From NCBI GenBank assembly GCA_036377595.1, contig DASUYB010000088.1:54354-118353 (forward strand): 64,000 nucleotides of DNA, given 5' to 3'. Position 1 is the first letter of the stretch, and each line of letters opens with the position of its first letter. Below, piece by piece: positions 53,661 to 61,577 of the stretch. Position numbers and translations under genes: made by a program. The stretch comes from Longimicrobium sp. Lineage in GTDB: Bacteria; Gemmatimonadota; Gemmatimonadetes; Longimicrobiales; Longimicrobiaceae. The notes beneath the pieces are model-generated. The model did not search any database. It was not told where the DNA came from and saw nothing but the letters and a program-made list of their open reading frames with translations.

Positions 53661-54635
53661 CTACCCCGGCTTCCGCGCGTACGCCTGCAGGTGCAGCGAG
53701 AGGGGGGATTCCACGCCTCGCGGCAGCAATCGCCCCAGGTGCCACACCGCCAGCCGCACCGCGTTGCTCACCGCCCGCCGCGCACGCATCGGCCCCGGCG
53801 GCATCAGCTCCGGCGCGGCGATGGCAATGCGCACGTCGGCGAAGCCCGCGTTCTCCAGCGCCCGCCGCAGCGAGCGCACGCCGAAGTGGTTCACGTGCAC
53901 CAGGTTGTCGGCCACGGTCGCGCGGTAGCCGCGGCTCAGGCGCGCGCGCAACTCCTCCTTGCGCAGCTGCACCCGCCCGTGCGGCACCTTCACCGCGATC
54001 CACCCGCCCGGCTCGAGCACCGTCCGCGCGGCCTCCAGCGCCACCACCGGCTGCGGGATGTGCTCCAGCACGTCGATCAGCGTCACCGCGCCGAAGCGGC
54101 GCCCCTCCTGCGCCAGCTCGCGCGCGTCCATCCGGTGCACCGGCAGCCCCGTCGCCTTCTGCGCGTACGCGGCGGTGGACGGGTTCAGCTCGACGCCCTC
54201 GGCCGCCCATCCGCGCTCCGCGGCGACGTGGATCAGCCGGCCGACGTGCGCGCCCAGGTCCAGCAGCGTGCGCTGGGGGACGAGGCGCTCCAGCCCCTCG
54301 ATCACCTTGCGGAAGATCAGGTCCTTGTAGCCGGAGGTGAACTCCGTCTCCATCCACTCCGCCGACCAGCGCTGGTCGTACATCCGCCCGAAGTAGTCCG
54401 GGAGCGCGGGAAGCGCCTCGGGCTGCCCGAAGCCGCACGCCGCGCAGCGCACGATGCGCACGCCGGCGCCGGTGTAGCGGGCCAGCTCCGGGTCCTGCCG
54501 CGCGTACTCGGAGAGCTCGAAGACCGCGGTGTGGACGGGATGGAGATCGGTGCCGCCGCACACCCAGCAGGCGGCGACAGGGGCGAAGCCGGCGTGGGGG
54601 GATGGGGCCGTGGAGGGAGGGGAGTCCGGTTGCAC
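53661..54635 (-). CDS. SAM methyltransferase with N-terminal zinc-binding motif
   Basis: A 324-residue methyltransferase. An N-terminal pair CWVCGG ... CAACGFGQ (22-70) looks like the zinc site of sugar C-methyltransferase-type enzymes. Motif I is LLDLGAHVGRLI, the acidic GVELNPSTAA, motif IV VTLIDVLEHIPQP. The C-terminal half has HVNHFGVRSLRRAL and a helical tail. GTG start 8 bases after the previous stop. Probably modifies a sugar nucleotide or lipid-linked sugar. Confidence 0.82.
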   Translation of the reverse strand: MQPDSPPSTAPSPHAGFAPVAACWVCGGTDLHPVHTAVFELSEYARQDPELARYTGAGVRIVRCAACGFGQPEALPALPDYFGRMYDQRWSAEWMETEFTSGYKDLIFRKVIEGLERLVPQRTLLDLGAHVGRLIHVAAERGWAAEGVELNPSTAAYAQKATGLPVHRMDARELAQEGRRFGAVTLIDVLEHIPQPVVALEAARTVLEPGGWIAVKVPHGRVQLRKEELRARLSRGYRATVADNLVHVNHFGVRSLRRALENAGFADVRIAIAAPELMPPGPMRARRAVSNAVRLAVWHLGRLLPRGVESPLSLHLQAYARKPG

Positions 54636-54643
54636 GCCCAAAG

Positions 54644-55789
54644 CTACGCCGCCGCCTCGACGATGTCCACGATGCGGGCCGCCATATGATCCCACGTCCA
54701 CGCCCGCAGCCGCGTGGACAGATCGAGCGCGGCGGCGCGGTGGTCCGCCATCCCCGCGCGCCAGGCGAGGAGGCGCTCCGCCAGCTCCCCCGCGTCGTCG
54801 GGATCGCCCGGCAGCAGCGCGTCCAGCGGCGCCGGGATGCGCTCCGCCACGCCCGCGCCGCGGCTCACGATGGCGGGGATGCCGGTGCACAGCGCCTCCT
54901 GCACGGCCAGCCCGTACGCCTCGTAGCGCGTCGGCGCGACCACGGCGTCCGCCGCCCACAGCACCTCGCGGACGTCCGTGCGGAAGCCCAGGAAGCGGAT
55001 GCGATCGCCCAGCCGCGCCTCGGCCGCGCGCCGCTTCCACTCCTCCAGCTCGCCCCCCGCCCCGGCGACGAGCAGCGTCGCGTCCCACCCCGGCTCGGAC
55101 GCGCGGAGGAAGGCGAAGGCGTCGAAGAGCGTGTCGAACCCCTTCCGGCGGTCCCCCAGCGCGCCGACGAAGGCCAGCGTGGGCGCGTCCTCGTCCACCC
55201 GCAGCGCCCGCCGCGCGGCGACGCGCTCCTCCGCCGACGGTGGCCGGAAGCGCTCGGCGTCGGCGCCGTAGTAGACGGTGTGCACGCGCTCGGGATCGGC
55301 CGACAGCAACTCGACGGCGTGGCGCGCGGTGAGGTCGGAGTTGGCGATCACCGCGCGCGCGCGGCGGGCGACGGCGCACTCGTCGCGCAGCGCCAGCCAC
55401 CGCGCCGCGCGCTCGACCATGCGCCGCACCGGCCGCCCCACGATCTCCGGGCGGTACGCGGCGTGGACGTAGTGCAGCCAGGTGGCGGTGACGCGGCGGC
55501 GGTGGAAGTTGCCGCCGTTGGCCATCGTCACGATCCGGTGCGGGAACATCCCGGCCTGCAGCGACGCGGCCCAGTCGAGGAGGGGAAAGCCGAGGAGGTG
55601 CGACCCCAGCGGCCGCGGCACCCGGAGTACGGTCACCTCGCGCAGCGCCTGGAGATCGGGCGCGACGCGATGCGCGACGAGGTGCGTCTCGCGTCCGTGC
55701 CGGGCGAGGTACGAAGCGAGCGCGTGGTTGGCCGCGTCCATCCCCCCCGTCGTCACGAAATCCCCCGCCACCACGAGCCACGGCTTCAT
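54644..55789 (-). CDS. Glycosyltransferase family 4
   Basis: A 381-residue GT-B enzyme: acceptor loop VVAGDFVTTGGMDAANHALA, LHYVHAAYRPE, VIANSDLTARHAVE; donor domain LAFVGALGDRRKGFDTLFDA and E-x7-E motif YEAYGLAVQEAL. A short cassette with the zinc-motif methyltransferase. Confidence 0.88.
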   Translation of the reverse strand: MKPWLVVAGDFVTTGGMDAANHALASYLARHGRETHLVAHRVAPDLQALREVTVLRVPRPLGSHLLGFPLLDWAASLQAGMFPHRIVTMANGGNFHRRRVTATWLHYVHAAYRPEIVGRPVRRMVERAARWLALRDECAVARRARAVIANSDLTARHAVELLSADPERVHTVYYGADAERFRPPSAEERVAARRALRVDEDAPTLAFVGALGDRRKGFDTLFDAFAFLRASEPGWDATLLVAGAGGELEEWKRRAAEARLGDRIRFLGFRTDVREVLWAADAVVAPTRYEAYGLAVQEALCTGIPAIVSRGAGVAERIPAPLDALLPGDPDDAGELAERLLAWRAGMADHRAAALDLSTRLRAWTWDHMAARIVDIVEAAA

Positions 55790-56063
55790 GGGCGGGGGAT
55801 GATGGAGATGGGGTGATCGAATCGCGAATCGTGCAGCCCGAGCCCGCCTCCACCCGGGGTTGAAACCCCGGGCTGGAACATCGGGAAGTCCGCCTTCGCG
55901 GACTCCAACGCACGCATCGGCGCGACAGGCGACCGTCGCCGAGGACGAATCAGGAAACCCGGGCCGAAGCGGCGTTTCGCGGTGAGGTCTCCCCTCCCCC
56001 ATCCCTCCCCCTTCGTGGGGGAGGGGCCGGGGGTGGGGGGGAGCCCCCGCGCCGATGCCGGCC
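55790..56063. repeat. Repeat block with CCCCGGGGTT hairpin and palindrome
   Basis: A 274-base gap: CCCGGGGTTGAAACCCCGGG (55854-55873), AGTCCGCCTTCGCGGACT (55887-55904), and a CCCCTCCCCCATCCCTCCCC / GGGGGAGGGGCCGGGGG pair (55988-56040). Same layout as 53457-53507. No gene seen. Confidence 0.85.
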
Positions 56064-57476
56064 TCACGACGCCGCCTGCGCGCGCAGCGCCGCACGGGCG
56101 CGCGCCTCGCGGCGGGCGTGGCGCGCGGCGGCGAAGAGCGCGGCGTTCAGCAGCCAGAACTCCATCCCCGGCTGCGACAGGAAGATGGGATACGAGAAGG
56201 TCAGCGCGAACGCGCCGATCCCGTACGCCAGCACGACGGTGGCCCAGAAGGGCAGGTCCGGCGACCCCTCCGGCGCCGGCGCGCGCGCCACCTTCCACAT
56301 CGCCCAGAGCGCGGCCAGCAGCGCCGCGCAGTACAGCAGCGCCAAGGGCGCGCCGCCGTCCACGATCCATCCCGCCCACTGGATCTCCACCCAGACGTCC
56401 CGGGTGCTGGGCGCGCCCTGGCCGAAATAGGTCGCCATCATCCCCCAGTGCCCCAGCCCCATCCCGAAGGGCGACTCGGGGAGGGTCTTCGCGATCGCGT
56501 CGTAGAAGAAGTGGCCGCGCTCGTTGTAGTACACGGCGCCGGGACGGTTCGCCGTCAGCGTGGCCACGCGCTTGGCGACGGAGGGACCGGCCAGGGACAT
56601 CGCCGCGGTGTAGCCGATCACCGCCACGGAGACGACCACCAGCGCCAGCGTCCCCACGCGCGCCACGTCGCGGCGCCAGACGAGGATCCCGCCGATCACC
56701 ATCACCGCGATCCCCGTCATCACCAGCACCGCGCGCACCTGCGAGAGGTAGAGGCAGGTCATCCCCAGCACCATGCTGAGCGCGGAGAGCGCGAGCATCC
56801 CCACCCGCCGCCGGGTGAGGAAGAAGCCGGTGCCGAAGAGGATGGCGTACAGCCCCGAGATGGCCGCGCCGCCGGGGATGTCGGTCAGCCCCATCGGCCG
56901 GAAGGTGCGCACGCCGGTGTTGGTGGTGATCATCAGCGTTTCCACGTAGCCGCGGCGCGACGCGATGATCGACGACAGGTGCGGCTGCAGCTGGCCGGGG
57001 AAGTACACCTGCAGCACGCCCAGCGCGGCGCTGACGGTGTGGAACGCCCACAGGATCAGCGCCACGCGCCGGATCACCCGCAGGTCCACGTCCAGCCGCG
57101 GCACCCAGAACAGCGGCGCCATCACGGCGATGTAGAGCACCGCCTGGGCCGTCCCCGCCAGGTAGTTGGTGGTGTCGGGATGGAAGATCTGGACGGCCAC
57201 CACGATCAGCGCCAGCCCGCCGGCGATGGCCGCGGGATGGCGCCCGCCCCTGCCGCGCAGGAGAACGAGCAGCGCCAGGCTGGCCCCGAAGGTGGCGATG
57301 CGCAGGACCAGGCGCGAGGTGCCGAAGTCGGGGAAGAGGAGGAGCACCGCGCACGCCAGCTCGAACACCACGAACGCCGGCACCCAGAAGTCGGGGCGGC
57401 GCGCGCGCGCGGCGATCCCCGGCGGGGCCGCCGCGGCGGGCGCGCCGAAGGCGGGGACGGGCCGGACGTGGCTCAC
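56064..57476 (-). CDS. O-antigen-polymerase/ligase-type membrane protein (Wzy-like)
   Basis: A 470-residue membrane protein with ~11 helices, from FWVPAFVVFELACAVLLLF to GMEFWLLNAALFAAA. A large extracytoplasmic loop (~310-370) holds RPGAVYYNERGHFFYDAI and SPFGMGLGHWGMMATYFG, including the Gly-rich GMGLGHWG turn common in Wzy/WaaL proteins. Polymerase versus ligase cannot be decided by sequence; the Wzx and Wzc neighbours favour polymerase. GTG start overlaps the upstream FkbM stop by 4 bases. Confidence 0.85.
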   Translation of the reverse strand: MSHVRPVPAFGAPAAAAPPGIAARARRPDFWVPAFVVFELACAVLLLFPDFGTSRLVLRIATFGASLALLVLLRGRGGRHPAAIAGGLALIVVAVQIFHPDTTNYLAGTAQAVLYIAVMAPLFWVPRLDVDLRVIRRVALILWAFHTVSAALGVLQVYFPGQLQPHLSSIIASRRGYVETLMITTNTGVRTFRPMGLTDIPGGAAISGLYAILFGTGFFLTRRRVGMLALSALSMVLGMTCLYLSQVRAVLVMTGIAVMVIGGILVWRRDVARVGTLALVVVSVAVIGYTAAMSLAGPSVAKRVATLTANRPGAVYYNERGHFFYDAIAKTLPESPFGMGLGHWGMMATYFGQGAPSTRDVWVEIQWAGWIVDGGAPLALLYCAALLAALWAMWKVARAPAPEGSPDLPFWATVVLAYGIGAFALTFSYPIFLSQPGMEFWLLNAALFAAARHARREARARAALRAQAAS

Positions 57477-58381
57477 AGCGGCTCCTCTCCCGGGGCGATC
57501 CAGAGCTGGTGCGGCCAGGCGTCGTCGGCGCCGGCGTCCAGCGGCTGCAGCAGCGAGCGCGCGTCCGCCGCGCGGTACGCCGCCCGCCGCGTGGCCGCGC
57601 GCGACGAGGCGACCGACCAGCCGCGGTACCCCGCGCCCTCCATCGTCCCGCGCACCCGCGCGGCGAGGCCGCGACCGCCGGGCGCGAGGGTGGGATGCAG
57701 CTCCACCAGCACGCGGCGGTAGCGGCCGCGCGCCAGCCCGGCCGCCATCCCCGCCAGCGCCATCTCCTCGGCTCCCTCGATGTCCATCTTCAGCAGCTCC
57801 ACGCGCTCCACCTCCCACTCGTCCAGCAGCTCGTCGATCCGCCGCGTCCGCACCTCGAAGCGCGGGCCGGCCGTCTTCGCGACGATCGACGACACGCCCC
57901 AGTTCCCGGTCGCCAGGTCGCATCCGGCCAGCTCCGCCATCCCCTCGCGGTCCGACGCCGCTTCGGCGACCGCGGAGACCTGCCGCAGCCCGTTGGCCGC
58001 GGCGTTGCCGGCCAGGAGCGCGTGCAGCCGCGGGTCCGGCTCCATCGCGATCACCCGCCCGGAGCCGCCCACCAGGTGCGCGGCGAGCAGGGTGAAATAT
58101 CCCCAGTTGGCGCCCACGTCCACGAAGGTGGCGCCGGGACGCAGCGTCGCGCGCAGGATGGCTGTCTCCTGCGGCCCGTAGGCGCCGGTGAAGAACACCT
58201 CGCGGGCGATCAGGTCGCGCAGGTCGCAGGCGTAGGCGTAGCCGCCGGCCGCGCGCGGGAGCCGCGCCTGGAACGCGCCGCCGCCGCGGGGGACGCGGTT
58301 CATCACCCGGTAGCGCCCGGCGGGAAGGCGCCGCACCGCCCAGGCCAGCACGCGCAGGTGCAGCGGGGCCCCGGCGCTCAC
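57473..58381 (-). CDS. FkbM-family methyltransferase
   Basis: A 302-residue FkbM enzyme: FVDVGANWGYFTLLAAHLVG, AMEPDPRLHALL, signature LLKMDIEGAEEMALAGM, then VLVELHPTLA. GTG start chosen because it overlaps the upstream stop by 4 bases and gives the usual length. Third FkbM gene of the locus. Confidence 0.86.
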   Translation of the reverse strand: MSAGAPLHLRVLAWAVRRLPAGRYRVMNRVPRGGGAFQARLPRAAGGYAYACDLRDLIAREVFFTGAYGPQETAILRATLRPGATFVDVGANWGYFTLLAAHLVGGSGRVIAMEPDPRLHALLAGNAAANGLRQVSAVAEAASDREGMAELAGCDLATGNWGVSSIVAKTAGPRFEVRTRRIDELLDEWEVERVELLKMDIEGAEEMALAGMAAGLARGRYRRVLVELHPTLAPGGRGLAARVRGTMEGAGYRGWSVASSRAATRRAAYRAADARSLLQPLDAGADDAWPHQLWIAPGEEPL

Positions 58382-59043
58382 CGCGGCTTGCGTCCGGCGA
58401 GAAGGACGTTGTCGGAGAAGCCGCGCGGCCACAGGCGCGACACCCAGCGCGGATAGTGCGCGCCGGTCAGCACCACGCGCCCGCTCCCGCTGTAGGCCGC
58501 CGACACCTCCTCCAGCCCGCACTCCGCCGCGATCCGCCGCAGGTCCACCTCCAGCAGCGCGGTGATGTGCGCGGGGTAGCTGGCGTCGCGGAAGGCGTTG
58601 TGCTCGCCGCGCGCCAGCAGCGTGGCCCGGCTCAGCAGCGACAGCTGGTTGGGGGTGGTGATGACGATCCATCCCCCCGGCCGCGCGATTCGGACGAGCG
58701 AGCGGACGAACGCGCGGGGATTCTCGAGGTGCTCGATCGTCTCCACCGCCGCGACCACGTCGCCCGAGCCCGCGGGGACGGGGATCTCGCCCGCGTCCAG
58801 GTCGGCGGCGGCGAACTCGCCCCCGGCGGGGAAGCCGTCGTAGCGCACCGCGTCCACGCCCACGTAGCGCTCGAAGCGGTCGCGGACGAAGGGCCACAGC
58901 TTGCCGCTCCCGCAGCCGACGTCGACCAGCGTCCCGCCGCCCGCGTGCCGCGCGGCGATCGCGTCCGCGACCATGCGGTAGATGGCCTCGCCGCTGGAGC
59001 CAAGGCTCTGGCGCGCGCGCTCCTCCACGCCCGGCTGCGTCAT
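58378..59043 (-). CDS. Class I SAM-dependent methyltransferase
   Basis: A 221-residue methyltransferase: LVDVGCGSGKLWPFV, GVDAVRYDGFP, VVAAVETIEHLENPRAFV, ITTPNQLSLLSR. The ETIEHLENPRAF and TTPN motifs are typical of glycan-locus methyltransferases. Overlaps both flanking genes by 4 bases. Confidence 0.84.
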   Translation of the reverse strand: MTQPGVEERARQSLGSSGEAIYRMVADAIAARHAGGGTLVDVGCGSGKLWPFVRDRFERYVGVDAVRYDGFPAGGEFAAADLDAGEIPVPAGSGDVVAAVETIEHLENPRAFVRSLVRIARPGGWIVITTPNQLSLLSRATLLARGEHNAFRDASYPAHITALLEVDLRRIAAECGLEEVSAAYSGSGRVVLTGAHYPRWVSRLWPRGFSDNVLLAGRKPR

Positions 59044-60146
59044 CGCGCAACCGTCGCCAGCAGGTCGTGCAGGCGCCGCATCTGCATCTCCGGATCGCAC
59101 AGCTCGCGGGCGCGCGCGGGGCCGGCGGCGCCCAGTCTCCCGCGCAGCTCCGCGTCGCCGAGCAGCGTGCCGAGCGCCTCCGCCGTCGCCGCGGGATCGT
59201 CCGCGGCGACGAGCATCCCCGTCTCCGGCGTGACGATCTCCCGCGCGCCGCCGAGCGCCGCGGCGACCACGGGGAGCCGCGCATGCATTGCTTCCACGTA
59301 CGTCATCCCGAAGGGCTCGGGTCCAAGATTCGGTTGACACAGGACGTCCGCCGCCGCCAGCAGCCGCGGCACGTCGGCGCGCTCGCCCAGCCAGCGCACG
59401 CGCCCCGCGATCCCCAGCCGCTCGGCCAGCGCGCGCATCTCGTCGCGGTGCTCGGTCTCATGGGGGCGCTGGGCGCCGCCGGCCAGCCAGCAGGTCCAGC
59501 GCGGGTCGTCGCGCAGCGCGCCGAGCGCTTCCAGGTGCACCCGGTGCCCCTTCCACGGCTCCATCCGGCTCGCCTGGATCACGACGACGGAATCCGCGTC
59601 CGTCTCCAACTCCTGACGCACGGCCTCGCGTTCGGCGGAGAGGTCGGGCGGGGCGGGGACGGACGGATAGACGACGGTGCCGCCGCCCGGCCCCGGAAAG
59701 ATCTGCCCCAGCGTCTCGCGTACGGAGTAGCTGGTGCAGATGGACAGGTTCGGCCAGGTGCGCCGCGCCAGCCGCTCCGCCGCGCCGCCGGACGCCATGT
59801 CGTGCAGCCAGAAGGCGATGGGGATCCCCGCTCGTCGAGCTTCCGGCGCGAAGATGCCGTGCGCCCACGCGGAGTGGAAGACGGCCGTGTCGGGGCGATT
59901 CGCGGCGAGCAGCTTCGCCATCTCGCGCTGCGCGCCCCACACCGTCCACGGCCGGCTGATCCGCGCGCCGGGGAGGAGGGCGACCTCCGCGCCCGCCTCG
60001 CGCAGCTCGCGGGAGAGGCGCCCCTCGAACGCCAGCGCGAACCGCGGCTCCATCGCGGGGACGAGACCGCGCTGGCGCGCGAAGGTCGCCAGCATGGCCT
60101 CCACGCCGCCGTAGAGGTTGCCCGCGTAGACGTGCAGCACGCGCAT
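59040..60146 (-). CDS. Glycosyltransferase family 4
   Basis: A 368-residue GT-B enzyme: MRVLHVYAGNLYGGVEAML, FHSAWAHGIFAPEARRAG, donor side VIQASRMEPWKGHRVHLEAL and E-x7-E motif PEPFGMTYVEAM. Adjacent to another GT4 of similar length; the two may have arisen by duplication. Confidence 0.88.
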   Translation of the reverse strand: MRVLHVYAGNLYGGVEAMLATFARQRGLVPAMEPRFALAFEGRLSRELREAGAEVALLPGARISRPWTVWGAQREMAKLLAANRPDTAVFHSAWAHGIFAPEARRAGIPIAFWLHDMASGGAAERLARRTWPNLSICTSYSVRETLGQIFPGPGGGTVVYPSVPAPPDLSAEREAVRQELETDADSVVVIQASRMEPWKGHRVHLEALGALRDDPRWTCWLAGGAQRPHETEHRDEMRALAERLGIAGRVRWLGERADVPRLLAAADVLCQPNLGPEPFGMTYVEAMHARLPVVAAALGGAREIVTPETGMLVAADDPAATAEALGTLLGDAELRGRLGAAGPARARELCDPEMQMRRLHDLLATVAR

Positions 60147-61351
60147 CAGCCGGCCAGCGAGCGGTAGAGGGGGACGACCTGCCGCGCCAGCCGCGCGCGG
60201 TCGAAGTCGCGCTCCGCCCGCGCGCGCCCCGCCGCCCCCAGCCGCGCGCGGAGACCCGCGTCCACTACGAGCCGGCGGATCGCCTCCGCCATCGCGCGCG
60301 CGTCGCCGGGGGGGACGGCGAGCGCGTCCTGGCCGTCGCGCACGATCTCCGCCGCGCCGCCGGCCGCGGAGACCACGACCGCGCGCCCGCACGCCATCGC
60401 CTCGGCGATCACCAGCCCGAACGGCTCGGGCTGCGTGCTGGCGTGCACCACCACGTCCAGCGCGCGCATGGCCGCCGCGGGATCGTCCGCGAAGCCGGTG
60501 AAGCCGACGCGGTCCGCGATCCCCAGCGCCGACGCCATCTCCCGCAGCTCGTCCGGATCGACCTCGCTCCCCGCGGTGGCGTAGATGCGCCCGCCGACCA
60601 CGTACGCGCGCACCGGAAGATCCTGCGGAAGATGCGATATCGCGCGGAGGAAGACGTCGTGCCCCTTCCACAGCCCCATCGTCGCCACGAGCCCGACGGA
60701 GACCGTCCCCGGCGGCGGCGCCGGCATCCCCGCCGGCGCGTGGAGATCGAGCCGCGGCCCGTCCGGCGTGAAGCGCGCGACGTCGACCGCGTTGTGCACG
60801 ACCTCGACGCGCACGCCGTCGCCGCACACCCGCCGCACGTCGTCCGCCACCGAGCGCGAGACGGCGATCACGGCGTCCGGCCGGTCCGCCAGCCGCCGCA
60901 GCGCCGACGCCATCACCCTGCGCGAGGAAAGATAGTCGTGCGCGTGCCACGCCAGCGCGGGCCCGTCCGGCAGCGCGATGGCCGCCGCGACGTGCATCTT
61001 GAAGCCGTTGGTGTGCACCACGTCGGGCGCGATGCCGCGCAGGAGCGCGCGCAGGCGCCGCATCCACAGCATCCCCGCGGGCGCGGCGGCGGCGAGGCGC
61101 GCCAGCAGCGCCGCGCGCGAACCGCCGTTGCTGGCGCGCGCGTCGCCGAGCGTCTCCAGCAGCCGCGGCATCCGCAGGCGGTGGATGGCGACGCCGAGCG
61201 CCGCCGCCTCGTCCGCCAGCGGCCCGTCGCCCGCGACCACGAGGTGCAGCTCCCACCCCGGCTCGGCCGCGCGGATGCTGGCAACCAGGTCCAGCAGCGT
61301 CCGCTCCGCCCCCCCGATGCGCCCCGACGCGCTCAGGTACGCGACCCTCAT
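60146..61351 (-). CDS. Glycosyltransferase family 4
   Basis: A 401-residue GT-B enzyme: MRVAYLSASGRIGGAERTLL, VVHTNGFKMHVAAAIAL, donor side VGLVATMGLWKGHDVFL and E-x7-E motif PEPFGLVIAEAM. First gene of a five-gene overlapping cassette (61351-56064). Confidence 0.89.
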   Translation of the reverse strand: MRVAYLSASGRIGGAERTLLDLVASIRAAEPGWELHLVVAGDGPLADEAAALGVAIHRLRMPRLLETLGDARASNGGSRAALLARLAAAAPAGMLWMRRLRALLRGIAPDVVHTNGFKMHVAAAIALPDGPALAWHAHDYLSSRRVMASALRRLADRPDAVIAVSRSVADDVRRVCGDGVRVEVVHNAVDVARFTPDGPRLDLHAPAGMPAPPPGTVSVGLVATMGLWKGHDVFLRAISHLPQDLPVRAYVVGGRIYATAGSEVDPDELREMASALGIADRVGFTGFADDPAAAMRALDVVVHASTQPEPFGLVIAEAMACGRAVVVSAAGGAAEIVRDGQDALAVPPGDARAMAEAIRRLVVDAGLRARLGAAGRARAERDFDRARLARQVVPLYRSLAG

Positions 61352-61577
61352 CGCGATCCCCCCGCGCCGGAAGTCTGCCCCCGGAGGTTAGTGCTCCCCC
61401 CTTCTCCTGCAGTTCGGGAGAAGGGGGGCCGGGGGGGATGAGGGCCCGCGCGACACGCCGAAGCCCGTCCCGAGACAGCCCCCCTGTCCCCTGTCCCCTG
61501 TCCCCTGTCCCCTAAAGAAGGGCGGCGCGAAAGCGAGCTTCCGCGCCGAGCATCCGCCGCCGCCATCGGAGAGCCCG
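61352..61577. repeat. Hairpin and (CCCCTGT) heptamer array
   Basis: Between the initiator transferase and the next glycosyltransferase lie a 12-bp stem CCCCCCTTCTCC / GGAGAAGGGGGG (61396-61428) and a tandem array of the heptamer CCCCTGT (61481-61513, between four and five units). This is a third heptamer sequence in the same kind of position. Confidence 0.85.
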
